Of a stretch of DNA of 64,000 nt, positions 9,611 to 21,400 are shown piece by piece. How positions within the stretch are numbered: the stretch's first letter is position 1; every line of letters starts with the position of its first letter. Position numbers and translations under genes: made by a program. Where the stretch lies: positions 14,818,001 to 14,882,000 of the forward strand of contig JBHGNT010000015.1 in the NCBI GenBank assembly GCA_043228905.1. Direction: 5' to 3'. This stretch comes from Azolla caroliniana (taxonomy: Eukaryota > Polypodiophyta). The notes under the pieces are model-generated. The model was not told the DNA's origin. It did no database searches and worked only from the letters and a program-made list of their open reading frames with translations.

Positions 9611-12171
9611 ATGAGGGGAAGCGAGCTTGCGGAGGCAATGGCGGTGGCTGTTGACCATTTAGTGAATGGTCGAGAGGGCGTGAGTGGCTTCGACAAGGCC
9701 ATAGAGATGATAGTCGGTAACAATCGGCAACAGTTCGGTTTGAACCGAACCGAACTGCGAAACCGCGGTTTAACGGCTTAATGGTTTCAACGGTTCGGTT
9801 TCATCAGTCAAAAACCGTGGTTTAAATGGTTTAACGGTTTTTAATTTTTAATTTTTTTTTAATTTTTTTAAAAAAATTTAAAAAATTTGAAAAAAATTCT
9901 AAAAAATCTAAAAATTGTTTTTAAACAATCTTTTCATTTTTACTCTTATTCTCACATTTTAGGAACATCTTAAAAATTTTAAAAATTCTAAATAATGAAA
10001 TATTATAAATTTAAAAAATAAAATAAAATAAATTTGACCTATGTTGAAAACCGAAACCGAACCACGAAACCGCAGTTTTTACGGTTTTACGGTTTGAAAA
10101 ATGTTTAACGGTTCGTTTTAAAGGTTTCACGGTTTGGTTTGGACCCTCTCAAATCGAACCGAACCGTTTCCGATTGTTAATAGTCGACACAATGGGCTGA
10201 TTCAATGGTAAAGATGTCTCGACCTATTTGGACGCCTATAAGGCCAAAATGCTGATGCGGGACATCCCAGAGGATGAACGTCTGTCCGGATTTCCGCGAG
10301 TCGTCACACCAAGCATCCACGTGGAGGTGCTTGAGATTCAGGCCCACTACCAAAATTGGTTGGAGCTCGAGGAGTGACTCCTCCAGAGGTACGACATCGA
10401 GGACTCACTCCGGTTTTCGAAGAGGGAGCTGATGGAGTGGGTCGAGCTCCCTAGTAAAGGATGGAACACTTTGGTGCTTCTCCAGGAATTCGAGAAGCGA
10501 TTTGCACGGTTGTCGGCGCTAGACCGGACACTGCTCAACACGAGAAAGATCCTCTTTTTCATCAAGTCAGTCGATCCACTCGATAGGGAGAAGATTAGTC
10601 TCTTATTGCCTCACGACTGATTGGGTTTTGGTCAAAAGAGTCTGTAGCCGTTTCGACAAACGACGTGAATTGAACAACGCGAGCACGTCGTCGGCCGACC
10701 CGACTGCCGGAAGGACAACCGGGGAGGTACCGATTCAGTCGGGTGAGACGAGTCAAAGGTTCGAGTCGGGCCTAACGCAGACAAATGTGGTTGACGGCTC
10801 ATCCAGGGCGTAACTTTGGAAGAGTTGACGAAGATGGTATGTGATCTGCAGATCGCATAGGCTGGAAGACATGGCGGGGGTCAATCATGTGACCGGCGCA
10901 TGCCGAATGACCTCAAATGTATGTGGTGCGACGGGGTCGGCCATATCCGGAGGGACTGCGCTGACTTTGCCGTCGTGCTTAAGAACAACATGTTGTACCT
11001 TTGGAATAGTCGGGTACATGCAAGCGAGACATGTAGGCCCCTGGAAATAAACACCGACCGAGGCGGGATGAAAATGTTGATGGAGGAAGCTGCGGTGCAA
11101 CATGCGGAGACCGCCCACTACTCGGTGTCAGAGGGGAGAACGCCAAGATGGGGAAGGACGCTAGATTCTGGCCGGTTGTGTTGGAAGGGTTATCCGGAAA
11201 GAAATTGGTCAAGGAGGAAGCATATCGCGTGGAGAAGCGGATCTGAGAAGTCACCGGTGGGGCAATCCTATAGAAGAAAGCATTGGCTTTGTGGAGGCCA
11301 CTTGCCAGAACTACGAGGTTCTGGTGGAAGACAAACGGGTCGGAAAGGCCGGAGGGGCCGAACCTTGGAACCAGTACGAGACCCTGAAGGGACTGAGGAA
11401 GGAGGATGTCGGTTCGGCTGGTCAACAAGAGAAGGAAAGCGGGAAGTTTCTGAGCTTCCTACTGAGCTCCGAATTCGAAAAGACGACAAACCTACGAAAG
11501 GTCTTAGAGGAGCGGATCCTCGATAGCCGGGTGGAACTCACGTTGCGAGAAGAGTTGGGGATAGCGAAGAAAGAGTTTCATGACAATATCATTGGCCTAG
11601 TGAGGAGGAAGTAGTTGTTGATAGAGCCAGAAGGGGGAAAATTAGTCGAGGTGAGGACGACGTTGATCGACAAAGTGGCAGTAGAAGACGAATATGCCAA
11701 CAACCACTACATGAAGCCACACTGGGCAAGAGCGATGACCGAGACACCGGTTCGGATCGGCAACGTCAAGGAGCTAGTGGTAGCGTTGATCAACCATGGA
11801 TCATAAATCAACCTCATGTCGATGGACTTCTATAAGAAGGGTAAGTGACCGATTAACACAAAACATGGCTGGAAGATATGCAAGGCGACCCACATTATGG
11901 AGGAGCTTCACGGGGCATGCTCGAATGTGAGGGTGAAGGTTGGAGACATGGAAATAAATCATCACTTCTTCGTTCGTCCTCTCACCTTGTCATACTCAGC
12001 GAACCATACATCACGATGGATGTTATGGAGACAAAGGTGATGGACAACGGTTCAGCCTATGCGTGAATGAAGAGCCAGGATGGTCGCCACTCCGTCCAAT
12101 TCCTAATGGTTCAGCCGAACCATGAGAAGTATCGAGACTCCCTCGTCACCAAGTGCCGAGAGGATTTTTAG
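9611..12171 (+). pseudogene. Ty3 gag-protease remnant
   Basis: Relic of a gag-protease polyprotein homologous to 58619-60658, outside the MITE at 9718-10179. Recognisable parts are FNGKDVSTYLDAYKAKML (about 10203), the zinc knuckle CMWCDGVGHIRRDC (about 10918-10960, ligands C, C, H, C intact) and the ERILDSRVELTLREELGIA block (about 11512). The protease-like LINHGS..INLMS follows (about 11790, with a stop inside). Multiple stops (for example near 10376, 10618 and 11612) and frame shifts prevent expression. It ends with the same DF-stop as the intact copy at GGATTTTTAGAG. Confidence 0.87.
9718..10179. mobile_element. hAT-like MITE
   Basis: A 462-bp insert with no coding capacity. Its ends are inverted repeats: the left begins TAACAATCGGCAACAGTTCGG, and the right, read in reverse, begins TAACAATCGGAAACGGTTCGG. 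Inner copies of AACCG-type motifs are also inverted. It is flanked by a near-perfect 8-bp duplication (ATAGTCGG at 9710-9717, ATAGTCGA at 10180-10187). Eight-base target duplications are typical of the hAT superfamily. The centre is AT-rich. The transposase source is not in the window. Confidence 0.82.
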
Positions 12172-12566
12172 AGAGGGCTATCGGGGCATGGGGCTGCGAT
12201 AGTCCGGACAACCGGAACAATCCCCACACTTGTACACTAAGTAGGAAGTTTTGGGTCTCTAGAAACGAAGGTTGTACAATAATCGACGTTGTCGGCCAAG
12301 AAAAACAACAAGTCAAAAGGCATTGGAAATCATGTGGAGCCTTGGACCCCGACGACTCGATCAATGTTGCCATGGAGGCAATCTCGTTCGACGACACTCT
12401 TGGGGAGATCAAGAAGGTGGTTGAGGAAAGCTTGAGCGAAGACAGGATGATACCGGTCAATTCAATCAAAATGTACGAGGAAATAGAGAAGTTCAGACGG
12501 ATGGTCGGGTCGGGTCGGACTGCCCGAATCAACACGGAATACAAGACTGTGGACCGGAAAGTGGAC
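12155..12566 (+). pseudogene. Ty3 pol N-terminus remnant
   Basis: After the gag stop, the -1 frame stays open for about 140 codons. It is homologous to the start of pol in the copy at 60652 (a GWGCDSP/EWGSDSP-like region, EMYEIV/KMYEEI, and STKYKTVEKK versus NTEYKTVDRK). It runs into the G tract, which adds only polyglycine in this frame. Its function in the intact copy is a linker between protease and RT. Confidence 0.8.
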
Positions 12567-12592
12567 GGGGGGGGGGGGGGGGGGGGGGGGGG
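12567..12592 (+). repeat. poly(G) tract, 26 bases
   Basis: Twenty-six consecutive G residues at the breakpoint between the Ty3 remnant and the copia LTR region. The other two such tracts are at 47849-47868 and 48546-48568. Confidence 0.9.
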
Positions 12593-12625
12593 CAATTTAT
12601 TCCATCAGTATTGGTGCGGGGGAGC

Positions 12626-12987
12626 TGGTGGGTTCTATCAGCTCCAGTTTAGCCTCTTGCGTTTGTTCTTCTTGCGGTCCTTCTTGTCGAATACGAGTGT
12701 ATAATGGCCGTATTCACACTGTCCCTTTGGACAGCCCAAGTTCGGGCTATTTCTGTAAATAGCATAAAGGGCAGTTGCCCTAGGATAGTCACTAAATAAA
12801 GTGACTTTGTAACCTTTAGTGAAGGTTGTTTGTCATTTGTAACTGTTGCTATTGGAACATAACGTTTCCTTTGTGCCTCTCTCTCTCTCTCTCTCTCCCT
12901 TTGTGTCTATCTTGCTCATGCATACACAGGTTCTTCTTCATCACGAATGGTGCTTGCACTTCCGCATTGACGGCCTTGTCCCCAACA
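12626..12987 (+). repeat. LTR of copia element, start uncertain
   Basis: The right end is clear: CCCCAACA, then two bases, then the primer site. The left end is not. TGGTGGGTTC at 12626 follows a purine run (GCGGGGGAGC), and TGTATAATGG at 12698 is the alternative. It contains a (CT)n run at 12877-12898. Confidence 0.6.
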
Positions 12988-12989
12988 TT

Positions 12990-13001
12990 TGGTATCAGAG
13001 C
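12990..13001 (+). other. primer-binding site, initiator-Met tRNA
   Basis: Perfect TGGTATCAGAGC, two bases after the LTR end. Confidence 0.9.
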
Positions 13002-13695
13002 GGTGGAGGTTCTTCAACCCGCTGCCGGCCGTCATTGCACAACACAACATTCTGTTTTCGTTTTCTTTGAAGAACAGAGAAGGGAGAAGAAAAACAAAAA
13101 GCTTGCATCTCACTGTGTTAAATCACAAATTGGAGTAAGCCAGTCGGTTGTACTTTGTTCCTGTGATTGTAACCGCTTGAGGGGAGCTCCTTGAGCAACA
13201 ACCGAGCCAAGCGTGCTTCATTTGGTTAAACAACATCCGAATAGGTCACTAGACGCTATTCACCTGCTTGCTGTAACCACCCGCTGCAGATTGGTCTCCT
13301 GGCAACAACCACTTCGTGGTTCACTCGGCTGATCGACATTCGGGTGGATCAGTTGGATCCGTCCCTCTCATCGTTGTAGTCATCCGAAGCAGAATCGGCC
13401 CAAACAATCGGTTTCGTGTAATCGGTATTCGGCATACAATCGGAAGCTAACCGGGCTCACTCCGACTCGAAAACATTCGGGAAGACCAACCGGTTCTGTC
13501 CCTCAAGTTACCGGAGTCACTCCGAGCAAGTTCAGCAACAAGTATCCGAAACCAAACTGACTCGGGTTCAAAATCGACTAGAACGATATCGGGTGAGCCG
13601 ACCGGCCGCACCCCACTAAGGTTCGTAGTCAACTCCGAACCGAGCCTTACCAACTGAAACCGAAGCAGATGGCATAACCATCCGGCTCATCGGAG

Positions 13696-14960
13696 ATGAG
13701 TCTAAGGAGGTTCGACGGTTCGAACTTCAACTTCTAGAAGGAACAAATGCAGGACTATCTCATAGTCAAGGGTCAAATAGACCCGATTGAGAATGAAAAT
13801 CCTCCAGAAGCATACAAGGCAAACAAGTGGCTAAAGCTGGATAGAATCGTCCGCGGCATGATTCGGATGCACTTGTCGGAGTCAGTATACTTCACAGTGC
13901 AATCATGCACGAAAACGTTTGAACTTTGGAAAACACTGTCGGAAACTTATGAAAAGAAGGTTGCCGCAACAAAGATGTATCTAATCCGGCGCCTCAACAA
14001 CTTGCGGATGAAAGAATCTGATTCGGTTCAGGTACACCTCAACGAGTATGAAAGCATAAGCTCCCAAATCTCATCTCAGGGGATGGCAATCGAGGATGAA
14101 CTCAGAGCAATGATACTCATGAGTAGTCTCCCCTCTTCATGGGAAACTTTTGTTACAACCGTGTGCAATGCTTCAACAGTTGTCGTTAAGTACTCCGAAG
14201 TCACGAGCGCAATCCTGACGGAAGCAGCTCGAAGAAAGTCTTTGGCGAAAGACTCAGCAGATGAAGCTTACGTAGTACAAGGTTCGACCGACCGATCAAA
14301 CAACCGAGGAAGAAGTTCTTCCCAACTGCCGAACAATCAGCGAAGCCAGAGCAAGTCCCAGGACAACCGAATCTGCAACTACTGCAAGAAACCGGGACAC
14401 ATCAAAGCCGACTACCGGGCACTCAAAGCAAAAACCAACAAAGCTCAGAGAGCGGATCAGAAGAGTAGCCAGCATGAGGAGGTCAACTACATCGGCTCTT
14501 CAACCGAAATTTTGACGACCGACCCGAACATATTGTCCATAGAGAACCCAGTCGAATTAGAAGTTCTTCTTACAACTGAGGAATCGAGCACATGGCTCCT
14601 GGACTCAGACGCATCATATCATGTGACACCTAACCGATCTCAGTTTTGACAATACTCAGACCGGCACTCCGACTTAGTTCGAGTCGGAAACTCGCAGCAT
14701 TGTGCTATAATCGGAATCGGCACCATAGAGCTCAATCTTCCGAGAGGCTCTACACTCGTACTACACAACGTTCGACACATTCCTGAGCTTTCAAGACCCT
14801 TGATCTCAGTTGGACAACTTGACGAAGCCGGCATCCGTGACGGATTCTCATCAGGAGGGTGGACACTCCACAAAGGGAACCTCCTGCTTGCTCGAGGACC
14901 AAAGGTACATTCCTTGTATCCTTTATATGTCACACTCAATTTAAGAGGGTGACTTATTTT
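13696..14960 (+). pseudogene. copia gag and protease, broken
   Basis: The frame starts at ATG 13696 (MSLRRFDGSNFNF). A TAG at 13735-13737 stands where tryptophan is usual. From the ATG at 13747 it is open for 300 codons. A capsid-like region comes first. The zinc knuckle at about 14370-14412 (CNYCKKPGHIKADY) has its last cysteine replaced by tyrosine. The protease motif LLDSDASYHVT (about 14600-14632) has an Asp in place of the catalytic Gly of DSGAS. A TGA at 14647-14649 follows, after which the same frame continues into the pre-integrase region (VLHNVRHIPELSRPLISVG). Gag and protease were therefore one frame with pol. Confidence 0.88.
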
Positions 14961-14964
14961 TGGT

Positions 14965-17330
14965 TGATATCCCCGTGTCATCGTTATGGCACAGACGACT
15001 TGGATACCTCAGCAAGGCCGGCATAACGCACCTATCCAGACCCAGTTACATCCCCAAAATCTCCTTCTCGGATCACCAATTCTGCGAGCATTGCCAGTAA
15101 GGCAAACAGGTAGCCACATCACACCCGACATCAGCACCAAGAGAATCAAGTCCCCTCGATTTGGTCCACTAAGACATTTGTGGCCCGATGCCACATCAAT
15201 CTCTCGGCAGTGCTTCGTACTTCGTCAGTTTTATTGACGACTCGACTCGGAAGGTGTGGGCTTACCCCATTAGAACCAAAGATCGGGTGTTCTCGATCTT
15301 CTCTAAATGGCTTGCAATGGTCGAAAATCAGACCGGTCGAAAACTCAAATGTCTCTGAACCGACAATGGAGGAGAATTCAAGTCTTAACAATTCGTCAAA
15401 TTCAGCTGGGAACACGGCATTCAACGTGAATATACGGCACCCTATAGTCTGGAGCAGAACGGAATTGCTGAACGCATGAATCAGACGATTCAAGAACGCG
15501 TAGTATCCATGCTCCAACATTCCAGACTGTTAGATGGCTTCTGGGTGGAGGCTCTACTTACGGCAGTACACATAATAAATATGTCGCCAAGTAGACCTCT
15601 AGGACTTCAAATACCTTAGGAAATATAGATTGGCAGTAAGCCGAATTATGACAAGATGAGGATCTTCGGTTGGGCGTATGCTCTCATACCGAAAGACGAC
15701 CGCCGGAAACTCGAACCAAGGTCAAGGAAATGTGTTTTTCTTGGATATGGACCCGACGACGAGATCGGATACCGACTCTGGGACCCCGAGCACAGACAAA
15801 TCATCCGAAGTTCGGACGTCGTGTTCAACAAGTCGGCTATGCATAAAACGGCCGAAAGGCCTATTGAAGTCCGAAGGGTAATATTTTCCGAAGTGCCAAC
15901 CCTTCATGACGGCCCAACCCAAGACATGAGATCGGTTTCACGGGTAACCGACAACTCTCACACCGAATCCACTAATTCGGCACAGCCGAATGGCTCGGCT
16001 CCCGACCATCTGACATTGACACCCGATGCGATTGGTCCAGTCATACCTCGCAGATCCGAGAGACTATCGCAACCTCCGGAGAGGTACTCTCCCAGAATTT
16101 TCTTTACCGACGTCAACGAACCGACATCTTACGAAGAAGCATCAGCATCTGCTGATTCAGCCACATGGCATCTGGCGATGGAGTCGGAAATGCACTCCAT
16201 TCGGGCAAACAAGACTTGGGACTTGGTCGAATTACCAAAGAATCGACGTGCTCTTTCCGTGTAAGTGGGTCTATTGACTAAAAGAGACGTCTGAATCGAC
16301 CACCCCAAAGTACAAGGCCAGATTAGTTGCGAAGGGATTTTGATAAGAATATGGCGTCGACTTCGACGAAATCTTTTCACCAGTGGTGAAAATGACGACC
16401 CTTCGTTTCATGCTCGGCGTTGTGGCCGCCGACAACTTGGAGCTGATTTCGCGAGATGTAAAAATGACATTCCTCCACGGTGACCTACAGGAGGAAATCT
16501 ATATGGAGCAGCCGAAAGGCTTTGTGACATCCGGCCAAGAACATCTAGTCTACTGACTCAAGAAGAGTCTCTACGGCCTGAAACAGGCACCCCAACAGTG
16601 GTACAAGAAGTTCGACGACTTCATCCAATCGGTCGGCTTCTCAAAGAGCGATGAGGACCACTGTCTCTTCACCAAAACAACTCAAGACAGCTCTCCCATC
16701 TTCCTCATCATCTACGTGAATGACATGCTACTTTTCGGTCGGCATGCCGGAGAGCTCACCGAACTCGTTCGGCAACTGCGGTTGAAGTTTTCCATGAAGG
16801 ACCTCGGTCCGGCAAGACACATACTTGGTATGAAGATTAGTCGGTATCGCGATACACGACAACTTTTCTTGTCTCAAACCGACTACATCGGACGTGTCTT
16901 AGAATGCTTTAACATGCAATCGGCCAAGTCTGCTTTGACCCCGCTCCCCATTAACCTTCGACTGTCTCAGCGAGACTGTCTGACATCCGGTCTGGAGGGG
17001 GAAGATATGAAGTCGGTACCATATGCACTGGCAGTCGGCTCCCTCATGTACGCGATGGTCGCAACACGGCTTGATATTTCTCACGCCATAGGAGTCGTCA
17101 ACAGATTCATGCACAGCCCTGGACGATCGCACTAGAACGCAGTCAAGCATGTGTTCAGATATCTAGCTGGCAGAAAAGACCACAACATTCTTTTCGGCCC
17201 GAACTCAACCTCAGGCGTAGTCGGTTACACCGACTCAGACTTCGCTGGTTGTGTGGACAGTCAGAAATCAACAACCGAATATTGTTTCAAATTCGGCAAT
17301 GGAGCAATCTCATGGAAGTCAAAACTTTAG
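14965..17330 (+). pseudogene. copia integrase, RT and partial RNase H
   Basis: The integrase core runs from about 15230 (VYFVSFIDDSTRKVW-like, in pieces) through the DNGGEFKS-type stretch at about 15360 and MNQTIQERVVSMLQHSRL at about 15476. The proline-rich linker and RT start lie at 15656-16264 (SYEEASASADSATW). RT continues over several frames to 17135. Its active site reads YVNDMLLFG at about 16713, so the first catalytic Asp of YVDD is Asn. The GSLMYAMVATRLDISHAIG block follows. RNase H is cut after SGAISWKS-like sequence (FKFGNGAISWKSK) near 17327. Stops and frame changes are frequent. Confidence 0.88.
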
Positions 17331-17997
17331 GAGTGCACAGTTCCTGTTGATGTCGGGATGGTCCTTCCCCCTGCTGTTCTGCTTCTTGCTGGGTCCATCC
17401 GGGGGTGTGTTTCTCCAAGATCTGTTGGCGCTTTGTGACCTTTTTCGGCGTCGTCTCCTGCCGACCTCTTTTCTTTTGTGTGATGGGGAGCACCGGTGGG
17501 ACTAACACCGTTAGCCATTGTGCTATCCCGGCCCATGGCTTTTTTCCTTCCACAAGATTTTTGATGGCCTCCTTCAATCCTTCGGTTATGAAATGGAGCC
17601 AGTCTATTTGTAAGCCTTCGTACGCTGCTATTAAGAACGCTGCCCGGTACTTGGCTATGGCCGGGGGACGGGGATTCATGAATCTGTATTCCATCATGGC
17701 GTGGGCCACTTCTCCGAACAGCAGGTTCTCTCCGCCCTGCGTTCGGTACGCCTTGCTGCTGATAGAGTACTCCCCGAAATATTCGAACAGGATTTCACTT
17801 GAAGGGTTTTCGATTGTTTGAAGTCCTCCTGCTTTTATCCCCGTGAGCGCCTGCACCGCTCCTTCCGTGACTTCTGATATATCGATCAATGCTGCCGCCT
17901 GCTCTGGTTCTGCGTGTGGTGGAGCGTCGGCGATCTGCAGCAATCCTTTTAACCCGTTCTCCCTCATCCATTGGCGTGCCTCTTCCGACAGTACCAT
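17331..17997 (-). CDS. extra ORF of Ty3 element, unknown family
   Basis: I do not recognise this protein. An upstream in-frame ATG exists at 18183, but I choose the ATG at 17997 (MVLSEEARQW) because the homologous copy at 24937-25651 also begins with Met at this place. The two then align without gaps for about 85 residues, and further with frame breaks. Conserved spots include APPH, EYFGEYS.S.KAYRT (GEYSISSKAYRT here), E.A...ME/LE, an EG..DW motif and a hydrophobic IAQWLTVLVPP. The tail is basic and glutamine-rich. No signal peptide, zinc knuckle or protease motif is visible. It lies downstream of pol in the same direction, the place where some plant Ty3 elements carry an env-like or other ORF. 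The frame is open into copia sequence at 17330, so the true C-terminus is lost. Confidence 0.75.
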
Positions 17998-18132
17998 TGT
18001 TTCGAATTCTTCTTCTGCTGCCTGTTGTTCGGGATCGCGATGTGTGTGCTCTGTGCGTCGGATCACTCTTCTGTGCTTCTGCGCCTGTATGTAGGAAAAT
18101 TCGTAAAAAGTGAGCCCTTCGCAGGCCTGTGT

Positions 18133-18140
18133 CTTATATA
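18133..18140 (-). promoter_or_regulatory. TATA-like box upstream of extra ORF
   Basis: Minus strand TATATAAG, about 140 bp upstream of the chosen start of the extra ORF. It could drive a subgenomic transcript. It is a sequence match only. Confidence 0.4.
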
Positions 18141-18249
18141 GTGGCTTTTGCCTCGAGCCGCCCTTTTTTCGTTTCCCGCGCATGTTCCTCTCCCGCCATA
18201 ATTAGTAAGTCCTTTCTTGTTTGCCGCGTGTGAGTGCCCACGTTCCATG

Positions 18250-18259
18250 CTTTAAATAG
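18250..18259 (-). promoter_or_regulatory. conserved TATA-like decamer
   Basis: Minus strand CTATTTAAAG, 252 bp upstream of the extra-ORF start. The same decamer lies 273 bp upstream of the homologous broken ORF (25924-25933). This suggests a kept promoter rather than chance, though only two copies are available. Confidence 0.45.
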
Positions 18260-18411
18260 CAAGTACGCGCACGTCCTTCTTTAATGCATGACGCCTCTTC
18301 GTTGCATGGTGGCACTCCCACCTCTTGTGATCTCCCCATCATTACTATGATTCGCGTCGATTTTTTTATTTTTATTTTTTATTTTTTATTTTTTCCTTTG
18401 TTTGGACCACG

Positions 18412-21400
18412 TCATTTGCTTGTCCCCCCTGATTTGTTCGGGTCGGTTCGTGTGGATACCGGATCCTTCTGTCGGTTTTCCGGGATAGTCTTTGTCAGTA
18501 TCGGTGTCGGTTCTTCCTCGGTCCGAATATCTTCAGCAGCGTCTGTCGGTGTCGGTTCCTCATCTTGCCGGATTTTCGGGTTTTGCTTGAACGGGTTGGC
18601 TGGCATATTTCCCTTATACGGCTTTAGCCGAAATCCATTTGCCCACTTGCCGATGACATCTCCAGATAACGTGCCGAGCTGATACGACCCATTGTACTCC
18701 TTGGTGATCCAGAACGGTCCGGTCCATCGAAACCGTAACTTTCCCGGCATGTTCCCCATCCGTGTCTGGAATAGTAGCACCGGTTTCCCAACTTCGAACT
18801 CCTTTTCATTGCCACGCCGGTGTCGGTCTACGAAAGCTTTTCTCCTCCTTTGCTCCAGTTCGAGTTGTAGTAAGTTGGCTATTCGGTTTTCTTCTAATTC
18901 CAACAACGTCGCCAGCCGGATTCGTTCAGACTCGTTCTCACTTAAGCGCTCCTTCACCTGAATCCGTAAGCTGGGGATCTGGAACTCTACCGGCATGACC
19001 GCTTCTAACCCGAATGCTAGTCGGAACGGGGTTGTCCGGATGCTGGTTTTGTACGTTGTTCGGTACGCCCATAGCGCGCTTTGCAATTTCGTATCCCAGT
19101 CGGTCCGGTTCTCGTTGACGATTTTTCGTAGGATGTTCTGTAGAGTTTTGTTCGTTGATTCCGCTAGTCCATTGGCTTGAGGGTAGTAGGGTGTACTCTT
19201 TTTATGTACCACCGCGTAAAATGACGTCAGGCTTTCTACTACCTGCCCGAGAAAATGCCCTCCTTGGTCACTTATAAGCTCGATCGGGCAACCATACCGG
19301 CACCATATGCACTCGTACAGGAACTTTTCCGTGGACGCGGCCGTGTTGTCCCGTAAGGCCTTTGCTTCTAGCCATTTGGTGCAATAGTCGGTTGCCACTA
19401 TGACATACTGATTTCCGGTTCGCATTGCCGGTGGTTTAAAGGGGCCGACAAAGTCCAACCCCCACTTTTGAAACAGTTCCAAGGGCAAGACCGGGTGGTG
19501 TGGCATCCGGGCCTGCTCTGTGGGTTGGCCCAGTCGTTGACACAAATCGCATTCTCTACTATACTTCACGGCATCTTTTAGGGTGGTCGGCCACCACAGT
19601 CCGCTCTGCCATATTTTCCGAACGGTTGCGTCGTCGGCATAATGCCCGCCGGCAATTCCACAGTGGGCTTCCCTGAGGATTAGATCCTTCTCATCGCTCC
19701 GCACTGCTCGTCTCCAGATGCCATCTGCCCCCTTGTGATAGAGGGTGTCTCCAACCAAGCAGAAATGTCTGCTTCTTACTGCTACCCTTTTCCTTTCATC
19801 GCGGTCCATGTTCTCCGGGGGAACTCCGGTGCTCAGGAACTGATGCATCTCAGTTAGCCATGTGTCTTCATCGGCTACCGTTGTATCCGTTGCCGGTTTC
19901 GTCGTGATCTGGAACAATTCGGCGTCGGGAAACTCATCCTGGACGCCGTCCCCTGCTTCTCCGGATTCGAGTATGCTTAGGTAGTCCGCTACCGCATGCT
20001 GCGCCCCGGGTCGATGGAAAATGTCGAATTCAAATTCCTGTAGCAGCAGTGTCCACCGTGCAATTTTTCCCGTCAGGGATGCCTTCGAGACCAGGTAGAG
20101 TAGTGCCGAATGGTCGACATGGAAGGAAAACTTCCTTCCGAGCAGATAGTGCCTGTACTTTGTGACACTATACACCATTCCCAATGCCTCGCGTTCCGTC
20201 GTAGAGTAATTCCGTTCGGCTTTTGAGAGTTTCCGGCTTGCGTAGTACACCGGTCGGTACCATTTCGGCTCCGTGAGTTGCATCAGAACGCTGCCGATTG
20301 CTACGTCCAACGCGTCGACGAAGACGTGAAAGCTTTTACTCCAATCCGGCGGTTGCACCACCGGAGCTTGCAATAGCATAACCTTCAACGCTTTGTAGGA
20401 TTCCTCCTCCGTCTCCGCCCATAGGAAGGGTACCCTATGTACGGCGGTATGTAACGGTGTAGCGAAGTCTGCGAGGTGCCGTATCATCCGGCTATGCCAC
20501 CTTATTTGGCCCAGGAACCGGCTTAAAGCCTTTGCGTTACTTGGTGCTGGTGCCTCGAGAATCGCCTTGACTTTATCCGGATCTACCGCGATTCCTTCCT
20601 TACTCACCACGTGCCCTAGTAAGTTGCCGCTTGCCACTCCAAAGACGCACTTGGCCGGGTTCAGGCTCAATCGGTACTCGCGGCACTTCTCCAAGCACAG
20701 CCGGAGGTGATCGAGATGCTCTCCGTTCCGGCTGTAGACCGCGAAATCATCAAGGAAGACCTGCATAAAACCGGGGATATACTCCCCGAAAATTTCCATT
20801 ATTATCCTTTGAAAGGTCGTTGGAGCCGTCTTTAGTCCGAACATCATCACGACCGCGACGAACACTCCCCATTCCGTCACGAACGCTGTCTTCTCCTGGT
20901 CGGCCGGGTTCATTCGTATTTGGTTGTAGCCGCTAAATCCATCCGGGAAGCTGTAAACTTCGTGGCCGGCTACCGCATCTAACACCCCGTCCGTAAATGG
21001 TAGTGGAAACGCATCGGTCACTGTTGCGGCATTTAGTTTTCGGTAGTCCACGCATACCCGGATTTTGCCGTTCTTTTTCGGGACCACCACTATCGGACTC
21101 AGCCAGGTTGCCTGCTTGACCGGTCGGATAAATCCGACCCGGAGGAGCTTATCAATTTCCTCCTTCACCTTTGCCACATAATTCGGATTCATCCGGTACC
21201 TGCGTTGAGCGATCGGTTTCGCGTCCGTACTTAGGTGAATTTGGTGCTGATAGAGCTGGGGGTCCAGCCCTCGCATGTCTTCGTACGACCACGCAAACAC
21301 ATCCTTGAAGTCTGTTAATAATGCTACCATTGCCTTCTTTTCTTCCTTCGGCAATTCCTTTGCAACATTTACCGGTCGGGGCTTGTCTGCTGTGTCGAGG

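Larger units (their letters stand above)
9436..12566 (+). mobile_element. remnant of fungal-like Ty3 element
   Basis: This is a decayed relative of the element at 58.5-64 kb. It aligns from the end of an LTR and the primer site through gag, protease and the start of pol, and ends at a long G tract. The RT, RNase H and integrase are missing. The insertion of a MITE at 9718-10179 interrupts gag, and the flanking gag sequence joins up if the insert is left out. Many stops and frame changes show it is older than the 58.5 kb copy. Confidence 0.88.
12626..17330 (+). mobile_element. copia element lacking its 3' end
   Basis: LTR, initiator-Met primer site, gag, protease, integrase, RT and the first part of RNase H in copia order. 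The element stops inside RNase H at about 17330, where a minus-strand Ty3 element begins, so there is no 3' LTR. Several nonsense codons and altered active sites show it is dead. The fragment at 1595-2156 is a related copy. Confidence 0.88.

Noticed and set aside
12569-12704. Polyglycine-containing end of the frame at 12153-12704
   Set aside because: The Gly run is read from the G tract at a breakpoint, and the part after it belongs to the next element.
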